A DNA stretch of 14,032 nt, taken from contig JAKQFZ010000549.1 in the NCBI GenBank assembly GCA_029558215.1, positions 1-14,032 of the forward strand. Reading direction: 5' to 3'. Shown in pieces: positions 7,548 to 14,032 of this stretch (position 1 is the first letter of the stretch; each line of letters begins with the position of its first letter). A model generated the notes under the pieces. The model was given only the letters and a program-made list of their open reading frames with translations, made no database searches and was not told the DNA's origin. Both the position numbers and the translations under genes were made by a program. Origin of the DNA: Candidatus Omnitrophota bacterium. GTDB taxonomy: Bacteria > Hinthialibacterota > Hinthialibacteria > JAKQFZ01.

Positions 7548-8621
7548 CTACTCCGATTTCAGAACTATCGTTGATTCTGGTTCCGCCACAAGTGTCACGG
7601 GTCCCGGCCGGCGAACAGGAGAATGAATCTCCAGAACTCGAATGTCACCACCATCCGCCGCAGAGCAGGCCACACAATGCTGCGTCACTTCTCCAAGATA
7701 AACTGAGGACACGACACTCCCATTCAAAGTGTTGCTTCCTGGACTTGCATGATCGTCAACTTTCCAACATTCCGGCCTGATGCCGCAGAGAACCTGTGCT
7801 CCGATACCAAGTTCTTCCTGCGCAATCCCACTCCACAAACGATTGATCTGATCCATCTGAACTGTGTACATGCCATTGCCTTGTGACGAGGCTATCCTGC
7901 CAGACAGGAAATTGATCTCCCCAAGAAAGTCTGCCACAAAACGGTTCGTTGGTCTCTCATAGACTTCCCGAGGCCTGCCGACTTGCACGAGAACACCCTG
8001 ATCGAGGATCGCGCATCGGTCAGCCATGGAAAGCGCTTCTTTCTGATCATGAGTGACGTATACCGCTGTGTGACCAGAGTCCTTGATGATCTGACGAATC
8101 TCCGTGCGCATCTGCAGTCGAAGTCTCGCATCAAGGTTGGACAACGGCTCATCCAAGAGCACCAGTCTTGGCTGAACCACCAAAGCACGAGCCAGGGCAA
8201 CCCTTTGTTGCTGGCCACCAGACAACTGGCCTGGACGACGCTTTTCGTATCCCCCCATACGCACGAGATCAAGCATTTCCCCAACTCGCCTTCTCTTCTC
8301 ATTCTGAGCAGTTCCCTGCACTTCCAGCCCAAAGGCAATGTTCTCCTCAACCGTCAGATGAGGCCAGAGCGCATAGCTCTGAAAAACCATCGCGGCACCA
8401 CGCCTCTCAGGCGCAAGGCGAGTAACGTCCTCTTCGTCAAAGTGGAGTGTCCCCTCATCAGGTTCTTCAAATCCGGCGAGAATTCGAAGCAGGGTCGTCT
8501 TGCCGCAGCCGGAAGGTCCAAGCAGGAAGAAGAACTCGCCGTGCTCGACTTCAAGACGAACACCTCGAAGTGCAGAAACCGACCCAAATCTCTTGGAGAT
8601 CCCATTCACCAGAACTCTCAT
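7548..8621 (-). CDS. ABC importer ATPase (PotA/FbpC-like, with TOBE-type C-terminus)
   Basis: This 357-residue cytoplasmic ATPase powers the importer encoded downstream. It has Walker A GPSGCGKT (35-42), Q-loop Q81 in VFQSYALWPHLT, signature LSGGQ (133-137), Walker B LVLLDE (153-158), D-loop SNLD (161-164) and the switch histidine H191 in VTHDQKEALSMAD, so the site is intact. Residues after about 235 form a regulatory C-terminal domain of the TOBE type seen in polyamine, iron and sugar importers; it contains GIRPE (about 274-278). The gene starts 14 bases after the glycosyltransferase gene and has a purine-rich GGCGGGATAAGGG leader. Coupling with the binding protein and permease genes is very likely. 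The sequence does not separate iron, thiamine, polyamine or other specificity. Confidence 0.96.
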   Translation of the reverse strand: MRVLVNGISKRFGSVSALRGVRLEVEHGEFFFLLGPSGCGKTTLLRILAGFEEPDEGTLHFDEEDVTRLAPERRGAAMVFQSYALWPHLTVEENIAFGLEVQGTAQNEKRRRVGEMLDLVRMGGYEKRRPGQLSGGQQQRVALARALVVQPRLVLLDEPLSNLDARLRLQMRTEIRQIIKDSGHTAVYVTHDQKEALSMADRCAILDQGVLVQVGRPREVYERPTNRFVADFLGEINFLSGRIASSQGNGMYTVQMDQINRLWSGIAQEELGIGAQVLCGIRPECWKVDDHASPGSNTLNGSVVSSVYLGEVTQHCVACSAADGGDIRVLEIHSPVRRPGPVTLVAEPESTIVLKSE

Positions 8622-8635
8622 ACCCTTATCCCGCC

Positions 8636-9844
8636 TTAAACCCTTCCAGAGAGATTATTCTCTCCCAGATAGACTCGCTCCAGAGATGGCAACACGATCG
8701 AAGGGCTGTAGTGCTGCTCCACCTGACGATGGCCTTGCAGTCCTAGCGATTCGCGCAAAGCAGCATCTTTGAGCAACTGGACAACGCCATCCGCAAAAGC
8801 ATCTGGTTCATCTGCGATAAGCAAGTGTTTCCGGTGTTCGAAAGCCAAACCCTCACTTCCAATGCTTGTCGAGACAACCGCGCAGCCCTTGGCCAGCGCC
8901 TGAAGCAATTTGAGTCTCACGCCTCCACCTATCCTGAGCGGGATGATGAAGACGCTGCATCGTTCCATAAAGTCACTTGGATCGTCAACCGAGCCAATCA
9001 CTTTGACGCCAGGATACTTTGACAAACGCTGCATCCTGCTGTCTGGTGAGTGGCCGCAGAAACACACTTCAACACCAGAAACACGGTTTCTGACTGCAGG
9101 AAATATCTTCCGCACAAAATACTCGGCAGCATCCACATTCGGGAAATAGTTCAACATTCCCAGAAAAAGTAGCATAGGTGGAGATTGTTCACGCCTCCGG
9201 TAGCAGTGTTCGTCAAGATTGATGCATGGGGCAATCGACTGCCAGTCTATATCGGGACTGGCGGCACGAAGCCTCTCTGCATCCGCTGGCGAGATGCAGA
9301 GTGTCGCATCGAAGCGACGACCCAGATTCGTCTCGAACCGTGATGTCTTTTCTGCTTCACGCTGCCAGAACATGCGTGTCACAGGATTGGGAAGGGTCGC
9401 AGCATATCTCTTGAGGAGAAGACCCTCATAGTTCTCCTTGTAGTAAACCTTTCGACATGGTTCAGTACCTTTGATGTACTGTGCCATGTAGAAGTTCTGG
9501 GCGTGGATGACGTCAAAGCGCTCCAGGTTCAGATGATTCTGGATCCTGAGATCCAACTGCTTGCTGTAGAAACGGTGCGCTTTGTAGGGGCAGTCGGAGA
9601 AGACAGAGCGCAACAAACGCGGAACCGATTTCCGGGAAGGCGCTTTCTCCATAGTTACTTTGGCGCCCATTTTCTCGAGATGTATCGCTGATTCGATGTC
9701 CTCGGAACGATGCTGCAAAGAGGCAATCCGGACTTGGTGTCTTTGAAGCAGGAATCGAACCATCTCGAAGGTGACAATGCGTCCACCACTCTCAGGCGGG
9801 TAGGGGAGTTGCGGAAAGACCATGAGGATGTTGAGGCTTTTCAT
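8636..9844 (-). CDS. Glycosyltransferase family 4 (GT-B), exopolysaccharide-type
   Basis: This 402-residue GT-B enzyme, probably cytoplasmic at the membrane, transfers a sugar from a nucleotide donor to a glycan or lipid acceptor. The N-terminal domain opens with a glycine loop in PPESGGRI (16-23). The C-terminal donor domain has FLGMLNYFPNVDAAEYF (227-243), CFCGHSP (261-267), GSVDD (284-288), PLRIGGGVRLKLLQALAKG (302-320) and VVSTSIGSEGL (323-333). The pattern resembles the subgroup associated with exosortase/PEP-CTERM loci (sometimes called stp1), though nothing else of that system is here. The usual EX7E acid pair is altered: the expected second Glu in the LEALA-like block is Gln315. The gene follows the trypsin-fold gene by 62 bases without a strong ribosome binding site, and is followed by the ABC importer after 14 bases. 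What glycan it builds is unknown. Confidence 0.88.
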   Translation of the reverse strand: MKSLNILMVFPQLPYPPESGGRIVTFEMVRFLLQRHQVRIASLQHRSEDIESAIHLEKMGAKVTMEKAPSRKSVPRLLRSVFSDCPYKAHRFYSKQLDLRIQNHLNLERFDVIHAQNFYMAQYIKGTEPCRKVYYKENYEGLLLKRYAATLPNPVTRMFWQREAEKTSRFETNLGRRFDATLCISPADAERLRAASPDIDWQSIAPCINLDEHCYRRREQSPPMLLFLGMLNYFPNVDAAEYFVRKIFPAVRNRVSGVEVCFCGHSPDSRMQRLSKYPGVKVIGSVDDPSDFMERCSVFIIPLRIGGGVRLKLLQALAKGCAVVSTSIGSEGLAFEHRKHLLIADEPDAFADGVVQLLKDAALRESLGLQGHRQVEQHYSPSIVLPSLERVYLGENNLSGRV

Positions 9845-9906
9845 TAGAAGGCGGACAACCCCTATCAGAGCGGATGATCAATTGAGTCGAAAGTCCTGCC
9901 AAAGCA

Positions 9907-11145
9907 CTACGGTAGATAGCTACGAAATGCCCTTCTTACAAAGCCTATTGGGATCGCGTAGCCACCGCCCTCTGGCGCAGGCAGTGCCTGAAGGCTTTGA
10001 TCTTGAACGGCATACTCGACATTGACGCGAAAAGGAATTCTAGGATTCGGACGGAAAATCCAGTTGACGAGTGAGGCACGTGTCGCTCTCTGAGCAGCCT
10101 GGCCAGCGGCAACCTGGCGGACTTGGGGCTTCTCGTTACCACCTTGCGAGACCAGGAAAGACTCGATCTGCTCTGGCTTGTCGGTCAGCGGAACCTCGAC
10201 ACCACCCATCTGAATTCTTGGAACCTTGCTGACTTTGGCTTTCATCACCCAAACCCGCCAGAGGTTCATCACACGTGAGCGATCTTCATCGGACATCTGT
10301 TTTGGAATTGCGGGTGGCTCTGAGGCACTCTCCAAGACAACTGGAGGAAGACCTTGAAAGACTTCAACGCTGACTGTGTAGGGCATCTGCTGGGAAGTAT
10401 TCGAGTCCTTCTTGCCGTACTCGGCACCCATGCAGACAGCCACTACGTCTCCGTGCTGATCGATGAGCGGACTTCCACTCCACTCAGGCCTCATTGCCAG
10501 ATCCACAACCATGGCGGGCTGGGGCGTATCCCAATACGTGGCACGCGAAAGTTTTTGTCTGGCTATAAGAACTTTCGTCTTTCGAACATTCATCTCATTT
10601 GGAAACTGAAGAAATCTCGGAATTGTCAGGGGAACATCTCGCGGCGACCCTATATTCGGCCACGTAACAGCCATCAGTTCATCTCCCGCACTGACCTGAA
10701 AAGCCCTCCCGAGCGGAAGATAGGCAATCGAAGCCTCCGAGGCACGAAGGACAACGAGATTCACCTTGGGATCAGATGCAACGACACGTGCATCAAATGA
10801 CTTCCCTTCCTGAGTCTTGATTGTGGCAATAGGTTGGCCACTCAGAGTATGCGCCGTGGCAATGAGCAATCCGTTGCCAGCAAAAAAGCCTGTTCCGATA
10901 GTATTGTCGCCTTGTGGCAGCCTGACCATCAGTTTGACAACTGCGGGAACTGCATTCTTCAGGATTTCCTCCTCGGGAACGGCATATCTGACCGGTCCCT
11001 TGATCTCGACCCCACCTACAGTGTCTTCGCCCAATACATAAGGTAAGTCCTGAGCGAATACTGCAAAAGGATGAAGCACAAGTCCCAGGAACACTATTGC
11101 CAGAAGCAACACTCTGGTTGATGATCCCATAAAGAGTTTTCTCAT
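9907..11145 (-). CDS. Secreted trypsin-fold (S1/HtrA-like) protein, catalytic Asp replaced by Asn
   Basis: This 412-residue protein has a clear signal peptide ending VFA-QD (cleavage near residue 31), so it is periplasmic or secreted. A chymotrypsin-fold domain spans about 60-280. GTGFFAGNGLLIATAHTL gives histidine H99. DPKVNLVVLR has N129 where HtrA-type enzymes have the catalytic Asp (DPxxDLAVL). EWSGSPLID gives serine S223, with GS in place of the usual GG. So His and Ser are kept and Asp is lost. D125, four residues earlier, is an unlikely substitute. The C-terminal part (about 283-412) contains no PDZ domain or other motif I recognise. The gene starts inside the stop of the upstream paralog (ATGA overlap), indicating coupled translation. 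It could be a weak protease, a binding protein, or an enzyme using a different acid. Fold assignment is good; activity is doubtful. Confidence 0.85.
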   Translation of the reverse strand: MRKLFMGSSTRVLLLAIVFLGLVLHPFAVFAQDLPYVLGEDTVGGVEIKGPVRYAVPEEEILKNAVPAVVKLMVRLPQGDNTIGTGFFAGNGLLIATAHTLSGQPIATIKTQEGKSFDARVVASDPKVNLVVLRASEASIAYLPLGRAFQVSAGDELMAVTWPNIGSPRDVPLTIPRFLQFPNEMNVRKTKVLIARQKLSRATYWDTPQPAMVVDLAMRPEWSGSPLIDQHGDVVAVCMGAEYGKKDSNTSQQMPYTVSVEVFQGLPPVVLESASEPPAIPKQMSDEDRSRVMNLWRVWVMKAKVSKVPRIQMGGVEVPLTDKPEQIESFLVSQGGNEKPQVRQVAAGQAAQRATRASLVNWIFRPNPRIPFRVNVEYAVQDQSLQALPAPEGGGYAIPIGFVRRAFRSYLP

Positions 11146-12056
11146 TCTATTGTCCTCTGTTTCCTTGTAGTTGGAGACTTGTCAAGGAGTCTGCGGCCAA
11201 TTTCGATGGAGATGATGACTGGCACGCCTTCATTTTTCGAGAGGGTCGTCTCCGGTGACCCATCCTGAATCACCGGGGCATTCTCAGAAGAAACCTCGGC
11301 AACTCCGGAAGACGCCCCCTCCTGAAGAACCTCTGCTAGAGACTCGGAATAAATACCTGAGACCTTCCCGAAGGGATCCAGAACAGGGAGTCCTGAGAAA
11401 AGAGGCGCGAGAGCCAGATCCACCTCGACAAAATCTGGCCTATCCACTTGAGGCTGATCGGGTCTGGGGGGGAGAATGTTACAGGGCACTGCCTGTACGG
11501 CAGGCGATGATGTCCCCCACTGCTGGGGATCAGAACCGCCCGGCTGCATCACCATCAACCTCGACATCAAACTGAGGCTCTCGGAACCACCCAATGGAAG
11601 ATAGAAAGAGTCCTCATCTGTATCCAGGACTGCAACTCCGACTCGATCATCGGAGGCGACGTAGTCAGCTTCAAGGACTTGTCCTTCGGTGGTCATGACA
11701 AGAATGGGATCGTCCGCACCAATACAGATATCCAAGGTGAGTATCAGCCCCCCGGGGCCAGCGTAGAATCCCATTCCTGTGGCCGCGAAGGTACCGTTCG
11801 CAGTCTTCTGACCGATGGCCACCAAGGCTGATTTGGCAGCCGCTGCCATTGCTGCGGGAGCCACCTCATAGCGGATCTCACGAGCACTCCCCGGCTCCCC
11901 AACCTCCATGACTGCCGAAGAAGCACGGGGCTTCGAACGGATCTGCCTCTCTCCCTTCTCAATAACATCCTGAAGGCTCTGCTGGGCAAAGCCGACCGGA
12001 ACAACAGACAGGATGAGACAGAAAACGATCAGAAACCATAGTGTGGATTTTTGCAT
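11142..12056 (-). CDS. Secreted trypsin-fold pseudoprotease, paralog of the next gene
   Basis: This 304-residue protein has a signal peptide (MQKSTLWFL to GFA-QQ, cleavage near residue 24). The middle aligns with the downstream paralog: TGMGFYAGPGGLILTLDI against TGFFAGNGLLIATAHTL, YVASDDRVGVAVL against VVASDPKVNLVVL, and VDLALAPLFSGLPVLD against VDLAMRPEWSGSPLID. By this alignment the catalytic His is D109 and the Asp is G140. Only the Ser (S221) remains, so it should be catalytically dead. The start at 12056 is preferred over the ATG at 12098 because it begins directly with the signal peptide and has AAGGAG about 10 bases upstream. It is the first gene after a strong promoter at 12130-12158 and overlaps the paralog by ATGA. 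The two may form a heterodimer or adapter pair; that is inference. Confidence 0.8.
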   Translation of the reverse strand: MQKSTLWFLIVFCLILSVVPVGFAQQSLQDVIEKGERQIRSKPRASSAVMEVGEPGSAREIRYEVAPAAMAAAAKSALVAIGQKTANGTFAATGMGFYAGPGGLILTLDICIGADDPILVMTTEGQVLEADYVASDDRVGVAVLDTDEDSFYLPLGGSESLSLMSRLMVMQPGGSDPQQWGTSSPAVQAVPCNILPPRPDQPQVDRPDFVEVDLALAPLFSGLPVLDPFGKVSGIYSESLAEVLQEGASSGVAEVSSENAPVIQDGSPETTLSKNEGVPVIISIEIGRRLLDKSPTTRKQRTIE

Positions 12057-12129
12057 TATCCTATATCTCCTTTCAGTGTCACAAAGAACTCCATCCATAT
12101 TCCTTGATGCCGAAGAGTTTACATTTCAG

Positions 12130-12158
12130 ATAATATACTACCCGCTCTGTTGTGGCAA
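12130..12158 (-). promoter_or_regulatory. strong sigma70-like promoter before the trypsin-fold pair
   Basis: TTGCCA (12158-12153) and TATTAT (12135-12130) each match five of six consensus bases and are spaced by exactly 17 bases on the minus strand. Transcription would start near 12123, giving a leader of about 66 bases. It lies in the only long gap (131 bases) of the leftward gene cluster and probably drives the seven genes from the pseudoprotease to the reductase. Confidence 0.65.
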
Positions 12159-12160
12159 CA
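12148..12160. promoter_or_regulatory. short palindrome over the -35 element, possible operator
   Basis: TGTTG-CCA-CAACA is a perfect 5-bp inverted repeat with a 3-base centre, and it covers the -35 hexamer of the promoter at 12130-12158. A repressor bound here would block the polymerase. No regulator gene is present in the window, and arms this short can occur by chance. Confidence 0.3.
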
Positions 12161-12187
12161 CGTTTGCCGTACACCCAAGAAACAGAC

Positions 12188-13435
12188 CTATTGCCCCCAG
12201 CCCGGAAGCAGCATCATCAAGTCCTGTTCGTCAACAAACCCATCCTGATTGTAGTCGGTGCAGTGGGGCACCTTTTTCAGAATCCCACGAAAATAGTAAA
12301 CCTTCGTCTCTCCGCCGTTGTCGGAAAAGGAACAGGCCAGATGAATACCACCTCTCCGATCAACTACCATGGAAACATGATAGTCCGACAGAATGTGATT
12401 CCCAGGGCGCGAGAAGGAGATGCTCTCCCAGAAGGCACTGTTCCAAACTGCAAGAGAAATATCTCCACTCAAAGGCTCAAAGGCTACCCAGGGACGATCA
12501 CTGGGATCCAAGTCCAATGTCAGAGGCACATTGCTCTGTCCTTTCGCAAGACGCGTAATCCCTCCAGCGGCGCTCAAGTCAACAGCAGGCATCCACACCC
12601 CGTCTCTGCGAAAAACGTACCGAACAGTGGCACCATCAGCAGCTGGAGCCTGGTGACAATAGACAACATGAACTGTTCCGAGTGTATCAACCTGAACACG
12701 CGGTACGAAGATCGCAGCACTCGCATCCGAAACAATAGACTCAAAACGCCAGGCTTCCCCGCGCTCTTTCCAGGCATACCTCAATGTTCGAATTGAAGAA
12801 TCATAGAAGACAGCATGTATTGTGCCGGATGTACTGATGTCCAGAGAAATGCCGTGGCCTGGTTCAATGTTCGGATCGACCATCTCAGCAAACCAATCAC
12901 TTCGTGCATGAAAGACGTGTGACAAGCCACTGGAGGACTCATAGTCTGTCAGCAGGAGATTGGGTTCACCCACAGGACTATGAACAAAAGCAACATCCGC
13001 TCCACAGTCTCCCAAAGACTCCAGTTCCCAGAGATCTTTCTCAGTTCTTCTTGAGCAAACCACTTCCGTTGCACCAAGGATGCAGGCGACCGAAGGTGTG
13101 TTGAACAGATCAGGTGACAAGACACAGGTATGTACTTTCTCGGTATCAAGGATGACCTCGTCACTCCAAGACTCTTCCAGTCTCTGAGCGAGTTTCAACC
13201 AGTCATGGCCATCCGCAGACTTCGCATAGGCGATGAGTGGCTTTCCTTTGGAGTCCACCGCAATGCTCGGATTGTGTCCAAAATCCACGAGCACAGGCTC
13301 TTCCCATTCAACAGCAAAAATCGGCTTTTGGTCACATCCTGCATCTCGGGAACCATTCAGGAACAACAGGATCCACACGCTACAACAGACAAGAACCTTC
13401 TTGGCAGACGTCAGAGAAAAGACAGAATTCACCAC
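12188..13435 (-). CDS. Secreted beta-propeller-like protein with C-terminal dockerin-type EF-hand
   Basis: This 415-residue exported protein has a hydrophobic signal segment (about 14-27). A cysteine at 34 follows DAG but lacks a canonical lipobox, so lipidation is doubtful. Several blade-like repeats follow, each a strand pattern hxhDxxGxxhhAYxxxxxxxLxYAxxxxxxW: around 56-72, 195-222, 245-281, 305-331 and 353-381. This is the look of repeat proteins folding as beta-propellers. The end reads DYNQDGFVDEQDL (394-406), a calcium loop with D394, N396, D398, D402 and D405 in place, then a short WGQ tail. It is one half of a type I dockerin, common at the ends of secreted proteins in Planctomycetes-like bacteria. 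The start is GTG 13435 or GTG 13432, behind AGAGGTG. It follows the rhomboid gene by 25 bases and may be co-transcribed with it. Function is unknown; binding or surface display is plausible. Confidence 0.75.
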   Translation of the reverse strand: MVNSVFSLTSAKKVLVCCSVWILLFLNGSRDAGCDQKPIFAVEWEEPVLVDFGHNPSIAVDSKGKPLIAYAKSADGHDWLKLAQRLEESWSDEVILDTEKVHTCVLSPDLFNTPSVACILGATEVVCSRRTEKDLWELESLGDCGADVAFVHSPVGEPNLLLTDYESSSGLSHVFHARSDWFAEMVDPNIEPGHGISLDISTSGTIHAVFYDSSIRTLRYAWKERGEAWRFESIVSDASAAIFVPRVQVDTLGTVHVVYCHQAPAADGATVRYVFRRDGVWMPAVDLSAAGGITRLAKGQSNVPLTLDLDPSDRPWVAFEPLSGDISLAVWNSAFWESISFSRPGNHILSDYHVSMVVDRRGGIHLACSFSDNGGETKVYYFRGILKKVPHCTDYNQDGFVDEQDLMMLLPGWGQ

Positions 13436-13460
13436 CCATGCACCTCTTTCAGCAACAAGA

Positions 13461-14032
13461 TCAAGAACGCCTCGAACGCACCACCCTTTTTGACGCGTAC
13501 GTTATGCCCGTAACAAAGCCACCGATATGAGCGAACCAGGCGATGTTGTCCCCGACACCCATCGAAATCTGCATCGAGGCACTGCCCACTTGCGCAATAA
13601 ACCAGTATACCAAAAGTACCCATGCTGGCAGCAAGAAATAAAAAAGGGGAAGAAAAACAAAGATGCACCGAATTCGGGCGCCTGGGAAGAACCAAAGGTA
13701 CGCTCCCATCACCCCAGCAATGGCACCACTCGCCCCAACCATTGGGACATTCGAAAGGAAATTCATGACGTAATGTGCCAGAGACGCCATCAAACCGCAG
13801 CCGAGGTAGAAGAAGAGAAACCGCAGATGTCCCAAACGGTCTTCCACGTTGTCTCCAAATATCCAAAGAAAGAGCATGTTCGACAAAAGGTGCATTACTG
13901 AACCGTGCAGGAAGGTTGTAGCCAGTGGCGAGACAGCGACCAACAGAGGAATCCGCCAAGGGACAAAGATCATCTTCAGCATTTTCGAGAAAACCAGAGG
14001 AGTCATCGCGTACTGCCGAAGAAACGCTTCCT
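13461..14032 (-). CDS. Rhomboid family intramembrane serine protease (5' end outside window)
   Basis: This is an inner-membrane protease that cleaves transmembrane segments of other proteins. The frame stays open from ATG 14006 to the window edge, reading EAFLRQYAM just before that codon, as rhomboids do ahead of their first helix, so the real start probably lies beyond 14032. Counting from ATG 14006: FLHGSVMHLLSNMLFL (32-47) holds the histidine and N43 of the oxyanion region, GASGAIAGVMGAY (91-103) the nucleophile S93, and WFAHIGGFVTG (157-167) the partner H160. GDNVEDRLG (51-59) after helix 2 is also typical. The active site is intact, and the 181 residues from 14006 contain most of the catalytic core. 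The downstream gene encodes the exported propeller protein, 25 bases away. The substrate is unknown; an envelope protein encoded nearby is possible. Confidence 0.93.
   Translation of the reverse strand, partial: EAFLRQYAMTPLVFSKMLKMIFVPWRIPLLVAVSPLATTFLHGSVMHLLSNMLFLWIFGDNVEDRLGHLRFLFFYLGCGLMASLAHYVMNFLSNVPMVGASGAIAGVMGAYLWFFPGARIRCIFVFLPLFYFLLPAWVLLVYWFIAQVGSASMQISMGVGDNIAWFAHIGGFVTGITYASKRVVRSRRS

Noticed and set aside
5893..8621. Calling the importer an iron transporter (fbpABC) by name
   Set aside because: The class fits, but no iron-ligand tyrosine pattern can be read with confidence and the binding protein is much longer than usual, so the ligand is left open.
9845..9906. Possible promoter in the 62-base gap before the glycosyltransferase
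   Set aside because: I looked for paired -35/-10 hexamers with 16-18 base spacing and found only poor matches.
12057..12098. Earlier ATG at 12098 as start of the pseudoprotease
   Set aside because: It would place 14 charged residues before a clean signal peptide, and AAGGAG is positioned for the ATG at 12056.
13429..13959. Minus-strand open frame of 176 codons overlapping the rhomboid gene
   Set aside because: It is a shifted frame of the rhomboid gene, which carries an intact Ser/His site in the other frame.

Overview
The window reads as chromosomal DNA of a Gram-negative, probably anaerobic or facultative bacterium. The sequence does not fix the phylum. Several signals point away from Proteobacteria and towards Planctomycetes, Sumerlaeota, Hydrogenedentota or similar lineages: a TMTC-like membrane glycosyltransferase, a secreted beta-propeller protein ending in a dockerin-like EF-hand, and a distinctive long periplasmic binding protein. 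A probable double-cubane-cluster reductase argues for anaerobic metabolism. The promoters I can see are sigma70-like and ribosome binding sites are GA-rich. I see no tRNA, rRNA, CRISPR array, insertion sequence or phage gene.

Left part (1-2920): a membrane glycosyltransferase related to the TMTC/PMT group runs leftwards off the window. It is divergent from a complete LeuT-fold sodium:neurotransmitter-type symporter, across a 236-base intergenic region. That region carries a good promoter for the glycosyltransferase and a perfect 7-bp hairpin just ahead of the symporter ribosome binding site. A hairpin lies between the convergent symporter and reductase genes.

Main part (2921-14032): eight genes all read leftwards. 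From upstream to downstream they are a rhomboid intramembrane protease (its start lies outside the window), a secreted beta-propeller/EF-hand protein, two tandem secreted trypsin-fold paralogs with damaged catalytic triads, a GT4 glycosyltransferase, a three-gene ABC importer (ATPase, binding protein, fused double permease), and the double-cubane-type reductase. A strong promoter sits in front of the trypsin-fold pair. From there down, the spacings are -4, 62, 14, 17, 1 and 25 bases, so one transcript could cover all seven genes down to the reductase.

How the genes may work together: the ABC importer is complete and looks like the Fe3+/thiamine/polyamine-type class, but its ligand is unknown. 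The reductase directly follows the permease with a perfect AGGAGG site, which suggests that the imported compound or metal serves it; this is inference. No ATP-dependent activator of the BadF/HgdC type, which such reductases need, is encoded here. The trypsin-fold pair, rhomboid and propeller genes suggest an envelope-related function, but nothing in the sequence names it.
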